NCBI GenBank assembly: GCA_003223515.1
Contig: QHVI01000030.1
Location: 62,001-126,000, forward strand
Source: Candidatus Angelobacter sp. Gp1-AA117
GTDB lineage: Bacteria; Acidobacteriota; Terriglobia; Terriglobales; Acidobacteriaceae
DNA: 64,000 nt
Direction of reading: 5' to 3'
The notes under the pieces were generated by a model. The model was given only the letters and a program-made list of their open reading frames with translations, was not told where the DNA came from and made no database searches. The position numbers and the translations under genes were made by a program. This document shows positions 1-9,026 of this stretch, one piece after another. Positions within the stretch are counted from its first letter, which is position 1; each line of letters opens with the position of its first letter.

Positions 1-2
1 CC

Positions 3-890
3 CGGTTTGTCGGCGTCATAATCCTTCTTCTTATGGTTGTTTATTCCGGTGGGATGGCAGCCCAGGCTCAACCGGCCCGCTCCGCGAGTGACGCGGAGAT
101 CTCGGCTACGCGGCAGCAGTTGTTCAAGCTGTTGCGCCAGAGTCCCAAACTTACCTCGGTTGTGGCCCGGGATTCATCCTTGATGAGTAACCAGGAATAT
201 GTCACCCGCAATAACCCGGCGCTGGGCCAGTTTCTTCAGCAGCATCCTGAGATTGCCCGCAATCCGGAGTTCTACCTCTTCGCCGAAGGAGAAGGGAACA
301 GCCCGGAAGATCGGCTGGCGCAGGTGGTCTGGCCGGACCTGCCGTATCAGCCCCGCACACGGCTCGATGCAACCGATCTCATCGCCTTTATGGTGTTCTT
401 TTGTGTGCTGAGCGCCCTGATGTGGCTGCTGCGTGTGCTGCTGGAGAACCGGCGCTGGGGACGCATCCTGAAAATCCAGACCGAAGTCCATGGCAAGCTG
501 CTGGATCGGTTTGCCAACAATCAGGAACTGCTTACCTATATGAACACTGACGCGGGAAAGCGTTTTCTGGAATCTGCGCCCATTGCGGCGGGCCTGGACT
601 CAAGTCCACAAGCCAGAATGTCAGTGATGCGTGTGCTCACCCCGCTGCAGATCGGTGTGGTAACAACCCTGGTGGGAATCGGCTTTCTGGCGATGCGCCA
701 CAAGCTCGATGCCGGAATCGAAGGGCCATTCCTGGTATTTGGAACTTTGGGGTTGATGCTCGGACTTGGGTTTATGATCTCCGCAGGAATTTCATTCTTC
801 CTGGCGCGGCATCTCGGCCTGTTGCCTGAGACCAGCGCAAATGGTGAAATGAACGCCACTCTGGCCGCCAGGGACAAAGATCGGCTGTGA
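3..890 (+). CDS. Secreted/membrane hypothetical protein, 5' end outside window
   Basis: The reading frame is open from the left edge. The first in-frame ATG (33) sits inside what looks like a signal peptide, because codons before it encode RFVGVIILLL, so the true start probably lies upstream. After the Ala-Gln-Ala-Gln cleavage region comes a soluble stretch of about 90 residues, then a transmembrane segment (around DLIAFMVFFCVLSALMWLL), a helical region, and two further hydrophobic segments near the C-terminus. No family was recognised. It ends 15 bp before an ECF sigma factor gene and a zinc anti-sigma gene, so co-expression and an envelope-sensing role are possible, but this is context only. 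Confidence 0.75.
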   Translation, partial: RFVGVIILLLMVVYSGGMAAQAQPARSASDAEISATRQQLFKLLRQSPKLTSVVARDSSLMSNQEYVTRNNPALGQFLQQHPEIARNPEFYLFAEGEGNSPEDRLAQVVWPDLPYQPRTRLDATDLIAFMVFFCVLSALMWLLRVLLENRRWGRILKIQTEVHGKLLDRFANNQELLTYMNTDAGKRFLESAPIAAGLDSSPQARMSVMRVLTPLQIGVVTTLVGIGFLAMRHKLDAGIEGPFLVFGTLGLMLGLGFMISAGISFFLARHLGLLPETSANGEMNATLAARDKDRL

Positions 891-905
891 GGGCTGCAAA
901 CTTCT

Positions 906-1484
906 ATGACGTGGGACAGCATGATCACGCAGATGAATGCCGCAACGGCCGAGGCTATCGCCGAGCCGCTTATGGATGAAGAGGCATTCACCGGCTTTTA
1001 TCAGCGAACCTCACGGCAGGTATGGGCCTACCTCGCGCGCGTCTCCGGCAGTCCTGCTCTGGCCGATGATCTGGTGCAGGAAAGCTATCTGCGCTTCCTG
1101 AGCGCTTCCGCGCCCTGGAGAGATGGCGAGATCGCCTGTCGCCGTTACCTGTTCCGCATTGCCACGAACTTGCTGCACGATCACTGGCGGCGTCCGCAGA
1201 CAACGCCTCTGGAAGATCTTCCTGAGGCGGCCTTGCCGGTGCTTGCCGGCCAGGATACAGAACGAATCCATGCCCAGGCGCTGCTTGGACCCGCCCTGGC
1301 GCAGTTGAAGCCCCGCGAGCGCCAACTGCTATGGCTGGCCTACGCCGAAGGCTACAATCATCGCGAGATCGCAAACATCACCGGACTGGCTGCAACGGGA
1401 ATTCGCCTGCTGCTCTTCCGGGCACGACGCAAACTGGCGCGCCTGTTGCGCCAGCAGAATTTGAAAATGGTAAGAAGTCTATGA
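906..1484 (+). CDS. ECF-type RNA polymerase sigma factor
   Basis: The protein has 192 residues and the two-domain layout of extracytoplasmic-function sigma factors. Region 2 lies around residues 30-95 (YLARVSGSPALADDLVQESY). Region 4 is near the C-terminus, with helix-turn-helix text LAYAEGYNHREIANITGLAA followed by a basic helix. It would direct core polymerase to stress or envelope promoters. The stop overlaps the anti-sigma start by ATGA, indicating translational coupling. An alternative start is the ATG at 924. Subgroup and regulon cannot be read from the sequence. Confidence 0.92.
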   Translation: MTWDSMITQMNAATAEAIAEPLMDEEAFTGFYQRTSRQVWAYLARVSGSPALADDLVQESYLRFLSASAPWRDGEIACRRYLFRIATNLLHDHWRRPQTTPLEDLPEAALPVLAGQDTERIHAQALLGPALAQLKPRERQLLWLAYAEGYNHREIANITGLAATGIRLLLFRARRKLARLLRQQNLKMVRSL

Positions 1485-1951
1485 AGTATCTCTGTCCTCA
1501 GGAAGAACGTGTCAGTGCCGCGATTCAGGCCGGTCAATGGCCGGATGCCTGTGACCCGGATTTGCGCGCTCACGCAGAAGGCTGCCGGGTATGCAGTGAC
1601 GTGGTACTGGTGGCCACGGCTTTGCGCCGCTCCTACAACTCCATGCTCCAGGCTGCCCAGCCTGCTTCACCGGGTCTCTTGTGGTGGCGCGCTCAGATAC
1701 GCCAGAAAAACGCCGCCCTCGAACGCGTGATGCAGCCCGTGGTTGTTGCTGAGAAAGTGGCAGCTATGATCATACTTCTGGCGGTGGTTGCGTTGCTGGT
1801 ATGGCGGCGCGCTGATTTGAGTGGCTGGTTGTCCAGCGTGTGGGGGCCACTCTCAAGCATGGCGTTGCTGCCGGGATTCCTGATCGGCACAGCCGCTACC
1901 CTGGCGATTTTTGGTGGAGTCGCTGTGTACCTGCTGAAAGCCAAAGAGTAA
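1481..1951 (+). CDS. Zinc-binding anti-sigma factor, membrane-anchored
   Basis: The start ATG at 1481 overlaps the stop of the sigma-factor gene (ATGA) and gives a 156-residue protein. The N-terminus has the zf-HC2-like pattern LRAHAEGCRVC (HxxxCxxC) that binds zinc in many anti-sigma factors. Two hydrophobic segments follow in the C-terminal half (around AAMIILLAVVALLVW and LLPGFLIGTAATLAIFGG). The expected job is to hold the upstream ECF sigma factor at the inner membrane until a signal releases it. A longer frame starting at 1331 exists but would lie inside the sigma gene, so it is not preferred. Confidence 0.85.
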   Translation: MKYLCPQEERVSAAIQAGQWPDACDPDLRAHAEGCRVCSDVVLVATALRRSYNSMLQAAQPASPGLLWWRAQIRQKNAALERVMQPVVVAEKVAAMIILLAVVALLVWRRADLSGWLSSVWGPLSSMALLPGFLIGTAATLAIFGGVAVYLLKAKE

Positions 1952-2305
1952 TCAAATCATCAGACAAGATTTAAATCATGTCACGATGCGCGGTTCGTCC
2001 TGATTATCCAGCAGTCTGTCCTCTAATCAGTGTGCATCTGTGTTGATCAGTGGTACGGGTTTTGATCTTTCAGCGCTCATCAGCGTTCATCAGCCGGCAA
2101 AAAATTGGTTGTGGCTCCGCCAGGCTGCATTGCTATTCCTGAAATTCTTCTCGTTGTGCGAAGGAATTTCAAGCGTTGTTACCCAACAGTGATCAGTGTT
2201 CATCTGTGGTGATCAGTGGTAAAGGTTTTGATCTTTCAGCGCTCATCAGCGTTCATCAGCGGCAAAAAAATTGGTTGTGGCTCCGCTACGCTGCGGTAAA
2301 AGCCA
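1952..2305. repeat. Gene-free spacer holding a direct repeat of about 95 bp
   Basis: No credible gene is seen. Two copies of a block of about 95 bp stand in direct order at about 2026-2120 and 2191-2286, with words ATCAGTG, TCATCTGTG, TGATCAGTGG, TTTTGATCTTTCAGCG and TTGGTTGTGGCTCCGC. Between them (2130-2190) lies a weak hairpin GAAATTCTTC / GAAGGAATTTC. The same hairpin and following words recur at 38290-38360 and in degenerate form near 33490 and 33630, so this is a dispersed repeat family. The two convergent neighbours end here. Confidence 0.8.
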
Positions 2306-3982
2306 TTATGCGTTCGCCTTCAGAAGCTGCTCAGCATGTTGTCTCGATATTTCCGTGAGTTTCGCCCCGCTGAGCATGCGGGCAATCTCTTCGGTGCGCT
2401 GGTCTTCATTGAGCCTTCGTACAGAGGTTTTCATCCGCCCGGAGATCTCTTTTTTCTCGATCACATAATGGTGATCGGCAAACGACGCAATCTGGGGCAG
2501 ATGAGTAATACACAAGACCTGGTTCGCCTTGGCCAGTGACTTCAGCTTCTTGCCCACAGCTTCTGCGGCGCGTCCGCCGATTCCGGTATCGATCTCATCA
2601 AACACCAGCGTCTTCTGCACTGCCGCCTTGCTTTTCTTTCCGGCTTCGATGGTGGCTTTGAGCGCCAGCATCACCCGCGAAAGCTCGCCACCGGAGGCTA
2701 TCTGTTCGATGGGCTTCAAAGGCTCGCCGGGATTGGTGGCGATCAGGTAGGCAACGCTGTCAAAGCCCGAGGCCGTCCAGTTCTCCGACTCGTCAGAACC
2801 GGAAACCTCGATTTTGAAGTGCGACTTCATCGCCAACTGGTTGATCTCGGCTTCCACCAGTTTCTGCAACTCGCGGGCCGCGCTGTACCTTTTTTTTGAA
2901 ATGGCGCGGGCGAAATCGAGATAAGCATCGGCGGCCGCCGCAAGCTGCTTCTTCAGGTCGAGCATGATCTGGTCGCGGTTTTCCACCTCGTTGAGCTTGC
3001 AGGAGACCTCTTCGCCATAGGCAATCACATCATCGACAGTTGCGCCGTACTTGCGTTTCAGGCGGTCAAGCTGGGCCAGGCGGTCTTCCACCTGCTCCAG
3101 CCGTTCCGGCGAGGCATCGATTTCTTCAGCGTAGTCGCGCACCGTGGCGCTCACGTCCTCAATGGCTGCTTTTGCCGTATGCAGAGAGGCAAGTGCTTCT
3201 TCAAATTTGGAATCGAAGCGGGAAAGTTCTTCTACATGCTTGCGGGCCAGCCCCAGGTTGGAAGAAACAGAGGCTTCCGAATCATAGAGCAGGTCGTAGG
3301 CAGCCATGGCCGCGCTGTAGAGCTTTTCTGCATTGGCCAGGACCCGCTTTTCTGTCTCCAGCTTCTGGTCTTCACCCGGCTCCAGCTTGGCTGATTCGAT
3401 CTCTTTCTTCTGGAAGCTCCACAGATCGACCATGCGCAGGCGATCCTGCTCGTCGCGCTGGAGGTCGATCATCTGTTGGCGGATTTTGATCCAGCCCTGA
3501 TGCTTTTCCGCCAGCTCTTCCATATTATTCCCGGCGAACGTATCCAGGAGCAAAAGCCGCGCAGCCGCATCGAAAGACGGAATGGTCTCGTTCTGCGCGT
3601 GAATAGAGGCCAGCACCGGGGCAAGCTGCCGCAGCAGGGCCACCGTGGCCGGCTGGTTGTTTACAAAGACGCGTCCTTTGCCGCTGGCGGCAATCTCCCG
3701 CTTTACGATGATCTGGTCGTCTTCCGGCTCAACCCCATTTTCCTCAAGGATTTTTTTTGGGCCGCGCCCATCGACTTCAAAAACGCCGCTGATGGTCGCC
3801 TTCTCCGCGCCATGGCGAATCATCTCCGTGGAGGCCTTGTCGCCCAGCAGCAGGGCCAGCGCGTCGATGAGGATAGACTTGCCCGCCCCGGTCTCGCCGG
3901 TAAGCAGGTTCAATCCGGGGGCAAACTCCACCGCCAGATTGTCAATCACCGCATAATTTTCCACGCGCAATTCAAGAAGCAA
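2306..3982 (-). CDS. recN: DNA repair protein RecN
   Basis: This 558-residue SMC-like ATPase begins LLELRVENYAVIDNLAVEF. It has Walker A GETGAGKS (around residues 29-36), long central coiled-coil arms, the ABC signature ASGGELSRVMLALK and Walker B LVFDEIDTGIGGRAAEAVG near the C-terminus. RecN acts at double-strand breaks in recombinational repair and is usually induced by DNA damage. Length and motif order match the family. It is transcribed alone, convergent with the sigma/anti-sigma genes. No LexA box was confidently identified upstream. Confidence 0.97.
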   Translation of the reverse strand: MLLELRVENYAVIDNLAVEFAPGLNLLTGETGAGKSILIDALALLLGDKASTEMIRHGAEKATISGVFEVDGRGPKKILEENGVEPEDDQIIVKREIAASGKGRVFVNNQPATVALLRQLAPVLASIHAQNETIPSFDAAARLLLLDTFAGNNMEELAEKHQGWIKIRQQMIDLQRDEQDRLRMVDLWSFQKKEIESAKLEPGEDQKLETEKRVLANAEKLYSAAMAAYDLLYDSEASVSSNLGLARKHVEELSRFDSKFEEALASLHTAKAAIEDVSATVRDYAEEIDASPERLEQVEDRLAQLDRLKRKYGATVDDVIAYGEEVSCKLNEVENRDQIMLDLKKQLAAAADAYLDFARAISKKRYSAARELQKLVEAEINQLAMKSHFKIEVSGSDESENWTASGFDSVAYLIATNPGEPLKPIEQIASGGELSRVMLALKATIEAGKKSKAAVQKTLVFDEIDTGIGGRAAEAVGKKLKSLAKANQVLCITHLPQIASFADHHYVIEKKEISGRMKTSVRRLNEDQRTEEIARMLSGAKLTEISRQHAEQLLKANA

Positions 3983-4848
3983 GGAGTCCCTCAGAAGTTA
4001 TGCGCAGTCTAGCAGAATTTGGCCCTGGGGAAATCAGGTAATTCCCAGAACATCTGGAGTGTATTTCAATTGATTGCACCTTGCTAAAAGTCCCGAAGGG
4101 ACACTATGAAAGTAGCCCGGCATGAAGCGAAGCGGAATGCCGGGATTCGAAGCGGGAAAGTGGTATCAGTCCGCTCTAGCCGGACGACTGAGTTTTCTTA
4201 TTCATTGTTTCGGCGCATGGCTGCTGGGACATCTCTCCAGGTTTTTCTGGCTTATCATCAAGGCAAGCTTCAGGCCCTGGCCAATCACCAGCATCTATCA
4301 TGGTGCGTGGCTGCGCGCCCAGGATCAATATTTCTCTTGAATCGCTATAGTAATGTTTATATAGAATGTTCTTCTGCATGGCCCATTCACGCCCATTCAC
4401 CGTTGGAATGCTGCCTGTGCGGCAGCTTCGTTCGCTGGTGGGGAACATCATCGGAACGCCACTGCCGTCACCCCGTCACCAGCCGTCTCGCCGTAAGGGT
4501 AGACTGCACCCATTCCGCGATTAACAAGGGTGGTGACGGGGTTACGGCGGTTACCCCTTTTTTTTGAATGGTGGAATGACAGAAGAGAGGCAGTATCGTA
4601 GCAGGTTAAAAGTCTTTCATGCGATGGCCTGCGTTTGACCTAAGCGGCACAGAATGTTACGTTTGCAAGTGAGATGAATGGCGGCTGTTCTAACGCCTTC
4701 TCATAAACACCGGTTTCTCAGTACCACGCAGTTTGCAGGGTTAAAAGCCCAATCTTAACTCGGGCTTATCGGCACGGCTAAAAGCCATGCCCTGTTACAA
4801 ACTGGTCCATGAGACGGCTGCTTAGCCTTATCTCCGCACATTATTGCA
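3983..4848. other. Long spacer with hairpin repeats, no credible gene
   Basis: About 870 bp separate recN from tolQ. Visible structure includes a hairpin with arms CCCGGCAT and AATGCCGGG near 4118-4145, an inverted repeat of about 23 bp (4461-4484 with 4529-4551), a strong terminator at 4538-4565, and small hairpins near 4740-4795 built from GGGCTT and GGCACGGCT. A 153-codon open frame covers 4106-4567, but its composition is unlike a protein and it runs through these hairpins, so I do not call it. Confidence 0.7.
4538..4565 (+). terminator. Rho-independent-type terminator, source transcript unknown
   Basis: The stem GGGGTTAC / GTTACCCC, with one T-T mismatch, closes a GGCG loop and is followed at once by eight T residues. 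This is the classical layout of an intrinsic terminator on the + strand. No gene was recognised upstream of it on that strand, so it may end a small RNA. Confidence 0.6.
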
Positions 4849-5526
4849 ATGATGAATATTTCTCTCGTTTGCTCCTTCATAGGTGGGGAGATCGTGAACC
4901 TGGTACAGGAAACCGGTCTTGTCGCCAAATTGGTCCTCGTGATCCTCCTGATTTTCAGCGTATTCTCATGGGCCATCATTCTTGCGAAATGGTCCTCATT
5001 GCGCCGCGCACGCACGCAGAGCGGACGTTTCCTGCGTGCCTTCCGCAAAGCCCAGAAACTTCAGGACGTGATGGCTGTCTCAGAGCAGTTCAAGCCCAGC
5101 CCTCTGGTACCGGTATTTGAACATGGCTTTGAGGAATACCGGAGGCAGGCATCGCTGCGCATCAATGCGGTCCAGCGGGCCACGCAGATTGCCTCCTCCG
5201 AGGAACTCACCCGGCTGGAGCGCCGTCTGCCGTGGCTGGCTACAACGGGCGCAGTAACACCATTTATCGGGCTGTTTGGAACCGTGTGGGGCATCATCGA
5301 CGCCTTTCACGGGCTTGGCACTGCCGGCGCCGCGACCTTGCGCGCTGTGGCGCCAGGCGTTTCAGAAGCGCTCATCACCACGGCGGCCGGATTGTTTGCC
5401 GCTATCCCGGCGGTGATTGCCTATAACCAGTTCACGCACACCATGCGGGAATTCGGGGCGCGCATGGATGATTTCTCCATGGAATTTCTAAACGTGCTGG
5501 AGCGCGGTTCCGGCGAGGTGCGCTGA
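4849..5526 (+). CDS. tolQ: TolQ/ExbB proton-channel subunit
   Basis: The 225-residue protein has the MotA/TolQ/ExbB layout: one N-terminal transmembrane helix ([21 protein letters not shown]), a cytoplasmic loop, then two helices (around [21 protein letters not shown] and [20 protein letters not shown]) that carry the conserved channel residues. With TolR it uses proton motive force to energise TolA. It is the first gene of tolQRA-tolB-pal-cpoB. A GTG at 4894 with a good ribosome site (AGGTGGGGAG) is an alternative start and would give an N-terminus closer to usual TolQ proteins. The stop overlaps tolR. Confidence 0.93.
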   Translation: MMNISLVCSFIGGEIVNLVQETGLVAKLVLVILLIFSVFSWAIILAKWSSLRRARTQSGRFLRAFRKAQKLQDVMAVSEQFKPSPLVPVFEHGFEEYRRQASLRINAVQRATQIASSEELTRLERRLPWLATTGAVTPFIGLFGTVWGIIDAFHGLGTAGAATLRAVAPGVSEALITTAAGLFAAIPAVIAYNQFTHTMREFGARMDDFSMEFLNVLERGSGEVR

Positions 5527-5948
5527 TGGCCTTTACCAACGTCCGCGGCCGTACAGAGACATCGCTCTCTGAGATCAACGTCACCCCCTTCGTTGATGTC
5601 GTGCTGGTGCTGCTCATCATCTTCATGGTTACCGCGCCCGTGCTGCAATCGGGCATTGAGGTGAATGTCCCCAAAACCAAAACGGTGAAGCAGATTTCAG
5701 AAGAGCGGCTGGTGATTACCATCAACAGCAAGCAGGAAGTCTTTCTCGGGAATGATCCGGTGAATATCAACTCCCTGGGCGACCAGTTGCGGCAGAAGAT
5801 TCGCGATCCGCAGGGACAATCGATCTATGTTCGCGCCGACCAGAATGTTCCCTTCGGCGCTTTTGCTACGGTGATGGATGCGGTAAAAGCCACCGGGATT
5901 TCCAACGTGAGCATCGTGACCGAACCGTTGCAGCAAGGCAAAAAGTAG
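5526..5948 (+). CDS. tolR: TolR/ExbD biopolymer transport protein
   Basis: The 140-residue protein has a short cytoplasmic N-terminus ([20 protein letters not shown]), a single transmembrane helix carrying the conserved Asp of the ExbD/TolR family, and a periplasmic domain. It pairs with TolQ to form the stator that couples proton flow to TolA. The start ATG overlaps the tolQ stop by one base (TGATGG), so the two are translationally coupled. The family assignment is secure. TolR is preferred over ExbD because tolB and pal are in the same operon. Confidence 0.94.
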   Translation: MAFTNVRGRTETSLSEINVTPFVDVVLVLLIIFMVTAPVLQSGIEVNVPKTKTVKQISEERLVITINSKQEVFLGNDPVNINSLGDQLRQKIRDPQGQSIYVRADQNVPFGAFATVMDAVKATGISNVSIVTEPLQQGKK

Positions 5949-5968
5949 AGGTATTGGCGTTCTAAGAA

Positions 5969-6745
5969 ATGTTGCAGACGGGCATCTTTGAAGAACGGGA
6001 CAAATGGGGCAGAGAGATCATGCTCTCCGCCGGACTGCATACCCTGCTGGCCATTGTTGCGATCATCATGGGGATCTTCGGCGGCCCGCATGGTGAGAAC
6101 TGGGGTGGCAGCACATCGGGTGAAGCCGTGCAGGCCAACCTGGTGAGCGCTGTCCCGCTGCCTGCTCCGCAGCAGCCGACCCAGAACATTGTCGCCACAG
6201 AGAATAAAGGCCTCACGCAGTCGGTCCCGCAGCAGGCAGAAGAGCAGCCGGATGCCGTTCCAATTCCAGATAAGCAGGTGAAGAAACGTCCTGACCGGAC
6301 GCCCATCACCCAAAACATAAAACCGCCGCAGCCTGTAACTCCGCCGAAAGACAATGTTGTGCCTTATGGCGAGGGCGGCCCCATCAGTGGGCCCTATGGA
6401 ACTTTCACAACTACTCATACCAAAGGCGGGTTTAACTTTCAGGGAGCAGGAGATTTCGGCAGCCGCTTTGCCTGGTACGTCCAGACGGTGAACCGCAAAG
6501 TTTCAGACAACTGGTATACCGTTGAGGTCAACCCCAGCGCGCAGGGACACCGGGTCTATCTCATATTTGACATATTGAAAGATGGTTCGCCTGCCAATGT
6601 GCAGATTGAGCAGTCCAGCGGCATCCCGGCGCTGGATCAATCGGCAGTAAACGCGCTGAAGCGCATTGACACTTTTGGCCCGTTACCACCTGGATACTCC
6701 GGCAACAAGGTTTCGGTAGAGTTCTGGTTTGATTATCAGAAGTAG
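5969..6745 (+). CDS. TolA/TonB-type energy-transducing protein
   Basis: The 258-residue protein has an N-terminal membrane anchor (LSAGLHTLLAIVAIIMGIF), a Pro/Gln/Lys-rich spacer at about residues 55-130, and a C-terminal TonB-like domain (about 165-258) with QIEQSSGIPALDQSAVNALK and the final strand VSVEFWFDYQK. It lies between tolR and tolB, where TolA is expected, so it should link the TolQR motor to Pal/TolB at the outer membrane. The C-domain reads as TonB-like rather than classical TolA, which is common outside Proteobacteria. Confidence 0.88.
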   Translation: MLQTGIFEERDKWGREIMLSAGLHTLLAIVAIIMGIFGGPHGENWGGSTSGEAVQANLVSAVPLPAPQQPTQNIVATENKGLTQSVPQQAEEQPDAVPIPDKQVKKRPDRTPITQNIKPPQPVTPPKDNVVPYGEGGPISGPYGTFTTTHTKGGFNFQGAGDFGSRFAWYVQTVNRKVSDNWYTVEVNPSAQGHRVYLIFDILKDGSPANVQIEQSSGIPALDQSAVNALKRIDTFGPLPPGYSGNKVSVEFWFDYQK

Positions 6746-6753
6746 AGGAGTTC

Positions 6754-8094
6754 ATGTTGAGAGCACTTCTTGGAAAGTCCGCGTTATTCGTATTTCTTCT
6801 GGTTGTTCTTTTGGGGCAGGCTCTGGCCCAGGACTGGATTCGCACAGGAACGAACCGGGGCGCGCCGGTGCGCCTGGCTGTGCCGGACTTTAAGGCGGCA
6901 ACTACCGAACCGCAGACGGCGCCGCTCAATACCACCTTTAACCAGACACTGTGGAACGATCTCGACAACTCCGGCATTTTCGAGATGGTGGCCAAGAGCT
7001 TCTATCCGCTGCAGAATCCGGGTTCGCCCAATGAAGTGAAGCTCGATGCGTGGGGAAATCCGCCGCCCAATGCGTCCATGCTGGCCTTCGGAAATCTGGG
7101 GGTGACCAATGGCAAGCTGGCCGTGCAAGGCTGGCTGTTTGATGCCAAAAATACGGCATCACCGCAGGTGCTGGGCAAACAGTACCAGGAAGCCGCAACC
7201 AACGATAACGCGCGCCTGATTGCGCACCGCTTCGCCGATGAAATCATCTTCAGGTTGGGCGGCGGCATTCCCGGCATAGCTGAATCCAGAATCTTCTACA
7301 TCAGTTCGCGCAACGGACACAAAGAAGTCTGGGTCATGGACTACGACGGTGCGGGGCAGCAGCAGTTGACTCACCTGAATTCCATCGCGCTTTCTCCCCG
7401 TATCTCGCCGGACAATTCCCGCGTGGCCTTCAGTGGACTCTCCAATGATTCCTGGCAGATTCTGATGTATTCCATGGACCTGGGACGGCTGGTTTCCTTC
7501 CAGCGATTCCCCGGAGGCAATTACAGCCCCGCCTGGTCGTCCGATGGAACCAAACTTGCTTTTTCTTCTTCCATGCGCAGCGGTGATCCGGAAATCTTCA
7601 CGGTCGATGCCACCGGCGCTAATCCCAAACGTCTGACATCGTTTAAAGGCTCAGACGTTTCTCCAGTCTGGAACCCGAAAACCAATGGCCAGATTGCGTG
7701 GGTGAGCGGCCGTAATGGATTGCCGCAGATCTTCCTCATGGATGCCGATGGCAGCAACGTGCAGCAGATCACGAGCGAAGGTTATGCGGTATCGCCATCG
7801 TGGTCGCCGAATGGATTGTTGCTGACCTTTGCCTGGAGGCGCCATTATGGCCCCGGCGCGCCCGGCGGTCAGGACATCTACATCATGAATATCGCCACGC
7901 ATGAGTTTGTACAATTGACGCACGATGCCGGGGTGAATGACTTCCCATCGTGGTCACCGGATGGCAGGCACATTGTTTTTCAATCCACACGGACCGGCTC
8001 AGAACAGATTTGGACCATGCTGGCGGATGGCACGCACCAGCAACAGCTCACACGCGACGGCAAAAATTCAATGCCCAACTGGAGCGTCAAGTAA
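6754..8094 (+). CDS. tolB: Tol-Pal translocation protein TolB
   Basis: The 446-residue periplasmic protein has an N-terminal signal peptide (LFVFLLVVLLGQALAQ), a mixed N-domain that begins VRLAVPDFKA, and a C-terminal propeller of PD40/TolB repeats, seen as SPRISPDNSRVAFSG, YSPAWSSDGTKLAFSSS, SPSWSPNGLLLTF and FPSWSPDGRHIVFQS. TolB binds Pal and the Tol motor during outer-membrane constriction. It starts 8 bp after the upstream gene. Length is typical. Confidence 0.96.
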   Translation: MLRALLGKSALFVFLLVVLLGQALAQDWIRTGTNRGAPVRLAVPDFKAATTEPQTAPLNTTFNQTLWNDLDNSGIFEMVAKSFYPLQNPGSPNEVKLDAWGNPPPNASMLAFGNLGVTNGKLAVQGWLFDAKNTASPQVLGKQYQEAATNDNARLIAHRFADEIIFRLGGGIPGIAESRIFYISSRNGHKEVWVMDYDGAGQQQLTHLNSIALSPRISPDNSRVAFSGLSNDSWQILMYSMDLGRLVSFQRFPGGNYSPAWSSDGTKLAFSSSMRSGDPEIFTVDATGANPKRLTSFKGSDVSPVWNPKTNGQIAWVSGRNGLPQIFLMDADGSNVQQITSEGYAVSPSWSPNGLLLTFAWRRHYGPGAPGGQDIYIMNIATHEFVQLTHDAGVNDFPSWSPDGRHIVFQSTRTGSEQIWTMLADGTHQQQLTRDGKNSMPNWSVK

Positions 8095-8144
8095 GAATTT
8101 CAGGGATTTGATTTTGGCGAGAGATTCGCATTTGGAGGCATGAG

Positions 8145-8879
8145 GTGAATAGGAAGAGAAGCTTGGTTGTAATTGTGGGAACACTGGCGCTGCTGATGGC
8201 GGTCAGCGGGTGCAAAAAACCGACGCCACCGCCGGTGGTCAAGACGCCACCGCCTGAAGTTAAACCGGTAACTGCAACATTGTCCGCAAATCCTGGTTCG
8301 ATTGAGCGCGGCCAGCAGGCAACGCTTACCTGGAGCACAGAAAACGCGACAGACGTTACGCTGCAGGGACAGAAGGTAGACCCGAGCGGATCACAGAGCG
8401 TTTCACCCACGCAATCCACCGACTATCACCTGGTGGCCCAGGGCCCCGGCGGCGCCAAAGAAGCCACGGCGCGTGTGACGGTAGCCGCAGCGGCACAGCC
8501 GCCGGCGAACAACACTCCCACTCCCACCGAAGAAGAGCTCTTCAACCAGAACGTGCAGGACGTCTTCTTCGATTACGACTCGGCACAACTGCGCTCTGAT
8601 GCCCAGCAGCAATTGCAACATGCTGCCCAGGTCATTAATCAGCATCCCAACTGGCGCATCCAGATTGAAGGCAACTGCGATGAGCGCGGCTCTACCGAGT
8701 ACAACCTCACGCTGGGTGAAGAGCGTGCCAACGCTGCCAAGCAGGCGCTGGCCCAGGCAGGCGTAAGCGCTGACCGCCTGAAAACCATCAGCTACGGAAA
8801 AGAAAAACCGGTCTGCACGCAATCCACTGAAGATTGCTGGCAGCGGAACCGTCGCGATCATTTCACCTTGCAACACTAG
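8145..8879 (+). CDS. pal: Peptidoglycan-associated lipoprotein Pal
   Basis: The start is GTG, preceded by GGAGG eight bases upstream. The signal peptide ends in a lipobox (AVSGC, lipidated Cys23). A proline-rich linker leads to an immunoglobulin-like stretch (about residues 45-110). The C-terminal OmpA-like domain carries VFFDYDSAQLRSDAQQQL and the peptidoglycan-binding region GNCDERGSTEYNLTLGEERA. Pal anchors the outer membrane to the wall and binds TolB. The extra domain between lipobox and OmpA domain makes it longer than the enterobacterial protein. Confidence 0.95.
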   Translation: MNRKRSLVVIVGTLALLMAVSGCKKPTPPPVVKTPPPEVKPVTATLSANPGSIERGQQATLTWSTENATDVTLQGQKVDPSGSQSVSPTQSTDYHLVAQGPGGAKEATARVTVAAAAQPPANNTPTPTEEELFNQNVQDVFFDYDSAQLRSDAQQQLQHAAQVINQHPNWRIQIEGNCDERGSTEYNLTLGEERANAAKQALAQAGVSADRLKTISYGKEKPVCTQSTEDCWQRNRRDHFTLQH

Positions 8880-8884
8880 AAACA

Positions 8885-8913
8885 TTGCCGGATGGGGTAT
8901 CCCCGTCCGGCAT
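8885..8913 (+). terminator. Strong hairpin after pal
   Basis: Arms TGCCGGATGGGG and CCCCGTCCGGCA pair around a TAT loop with one internal mismatch. It sits six bases after the pal stop. It is followed by ACACTTT, not a clean T run, so it could be an attenuating or mRNA-stabilising hairpin between pal and cpoB instead of a full terminator. Confidence 0.5.
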
Positions 8914-8918
8914 ACACT

Positions 8919-8970
8919 TTATGGAGCGTAGCCGCTGCACTCCCTGCGGGAGCCTCGGCTGCGCGCATAG
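8919..8970. repeat. REP-like palindromic repeat (ATGGAGCG...CCTCGGCTGCGC)
   Basis: The block starts ATGGAGCGTAGCCGC, contains a small hairpin CTCCCTGCGGGAG, and ends CCTCGGCTGCGC. The same outer halves occur at 10317-10395 and around 46535-46760 with different sequence between them, and the core recurs at 62983 and 63189. It lies in the spacer between pal and cpoB. Confidence 0.65.
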
Positions 8971-9026
8971 ACCTAAAAGCTGGGATAGACGAAATCCAGC
9001 AATTCTGCATCTAAAGAGTAAGTTTT

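Noticed and set aside
4106-4567. 153-codon frame between recN and tolQ
   Set aside because: It runs through hairpins and a terminator, is rich in Cys, Arg and Ser in no order, and resembles no protein.
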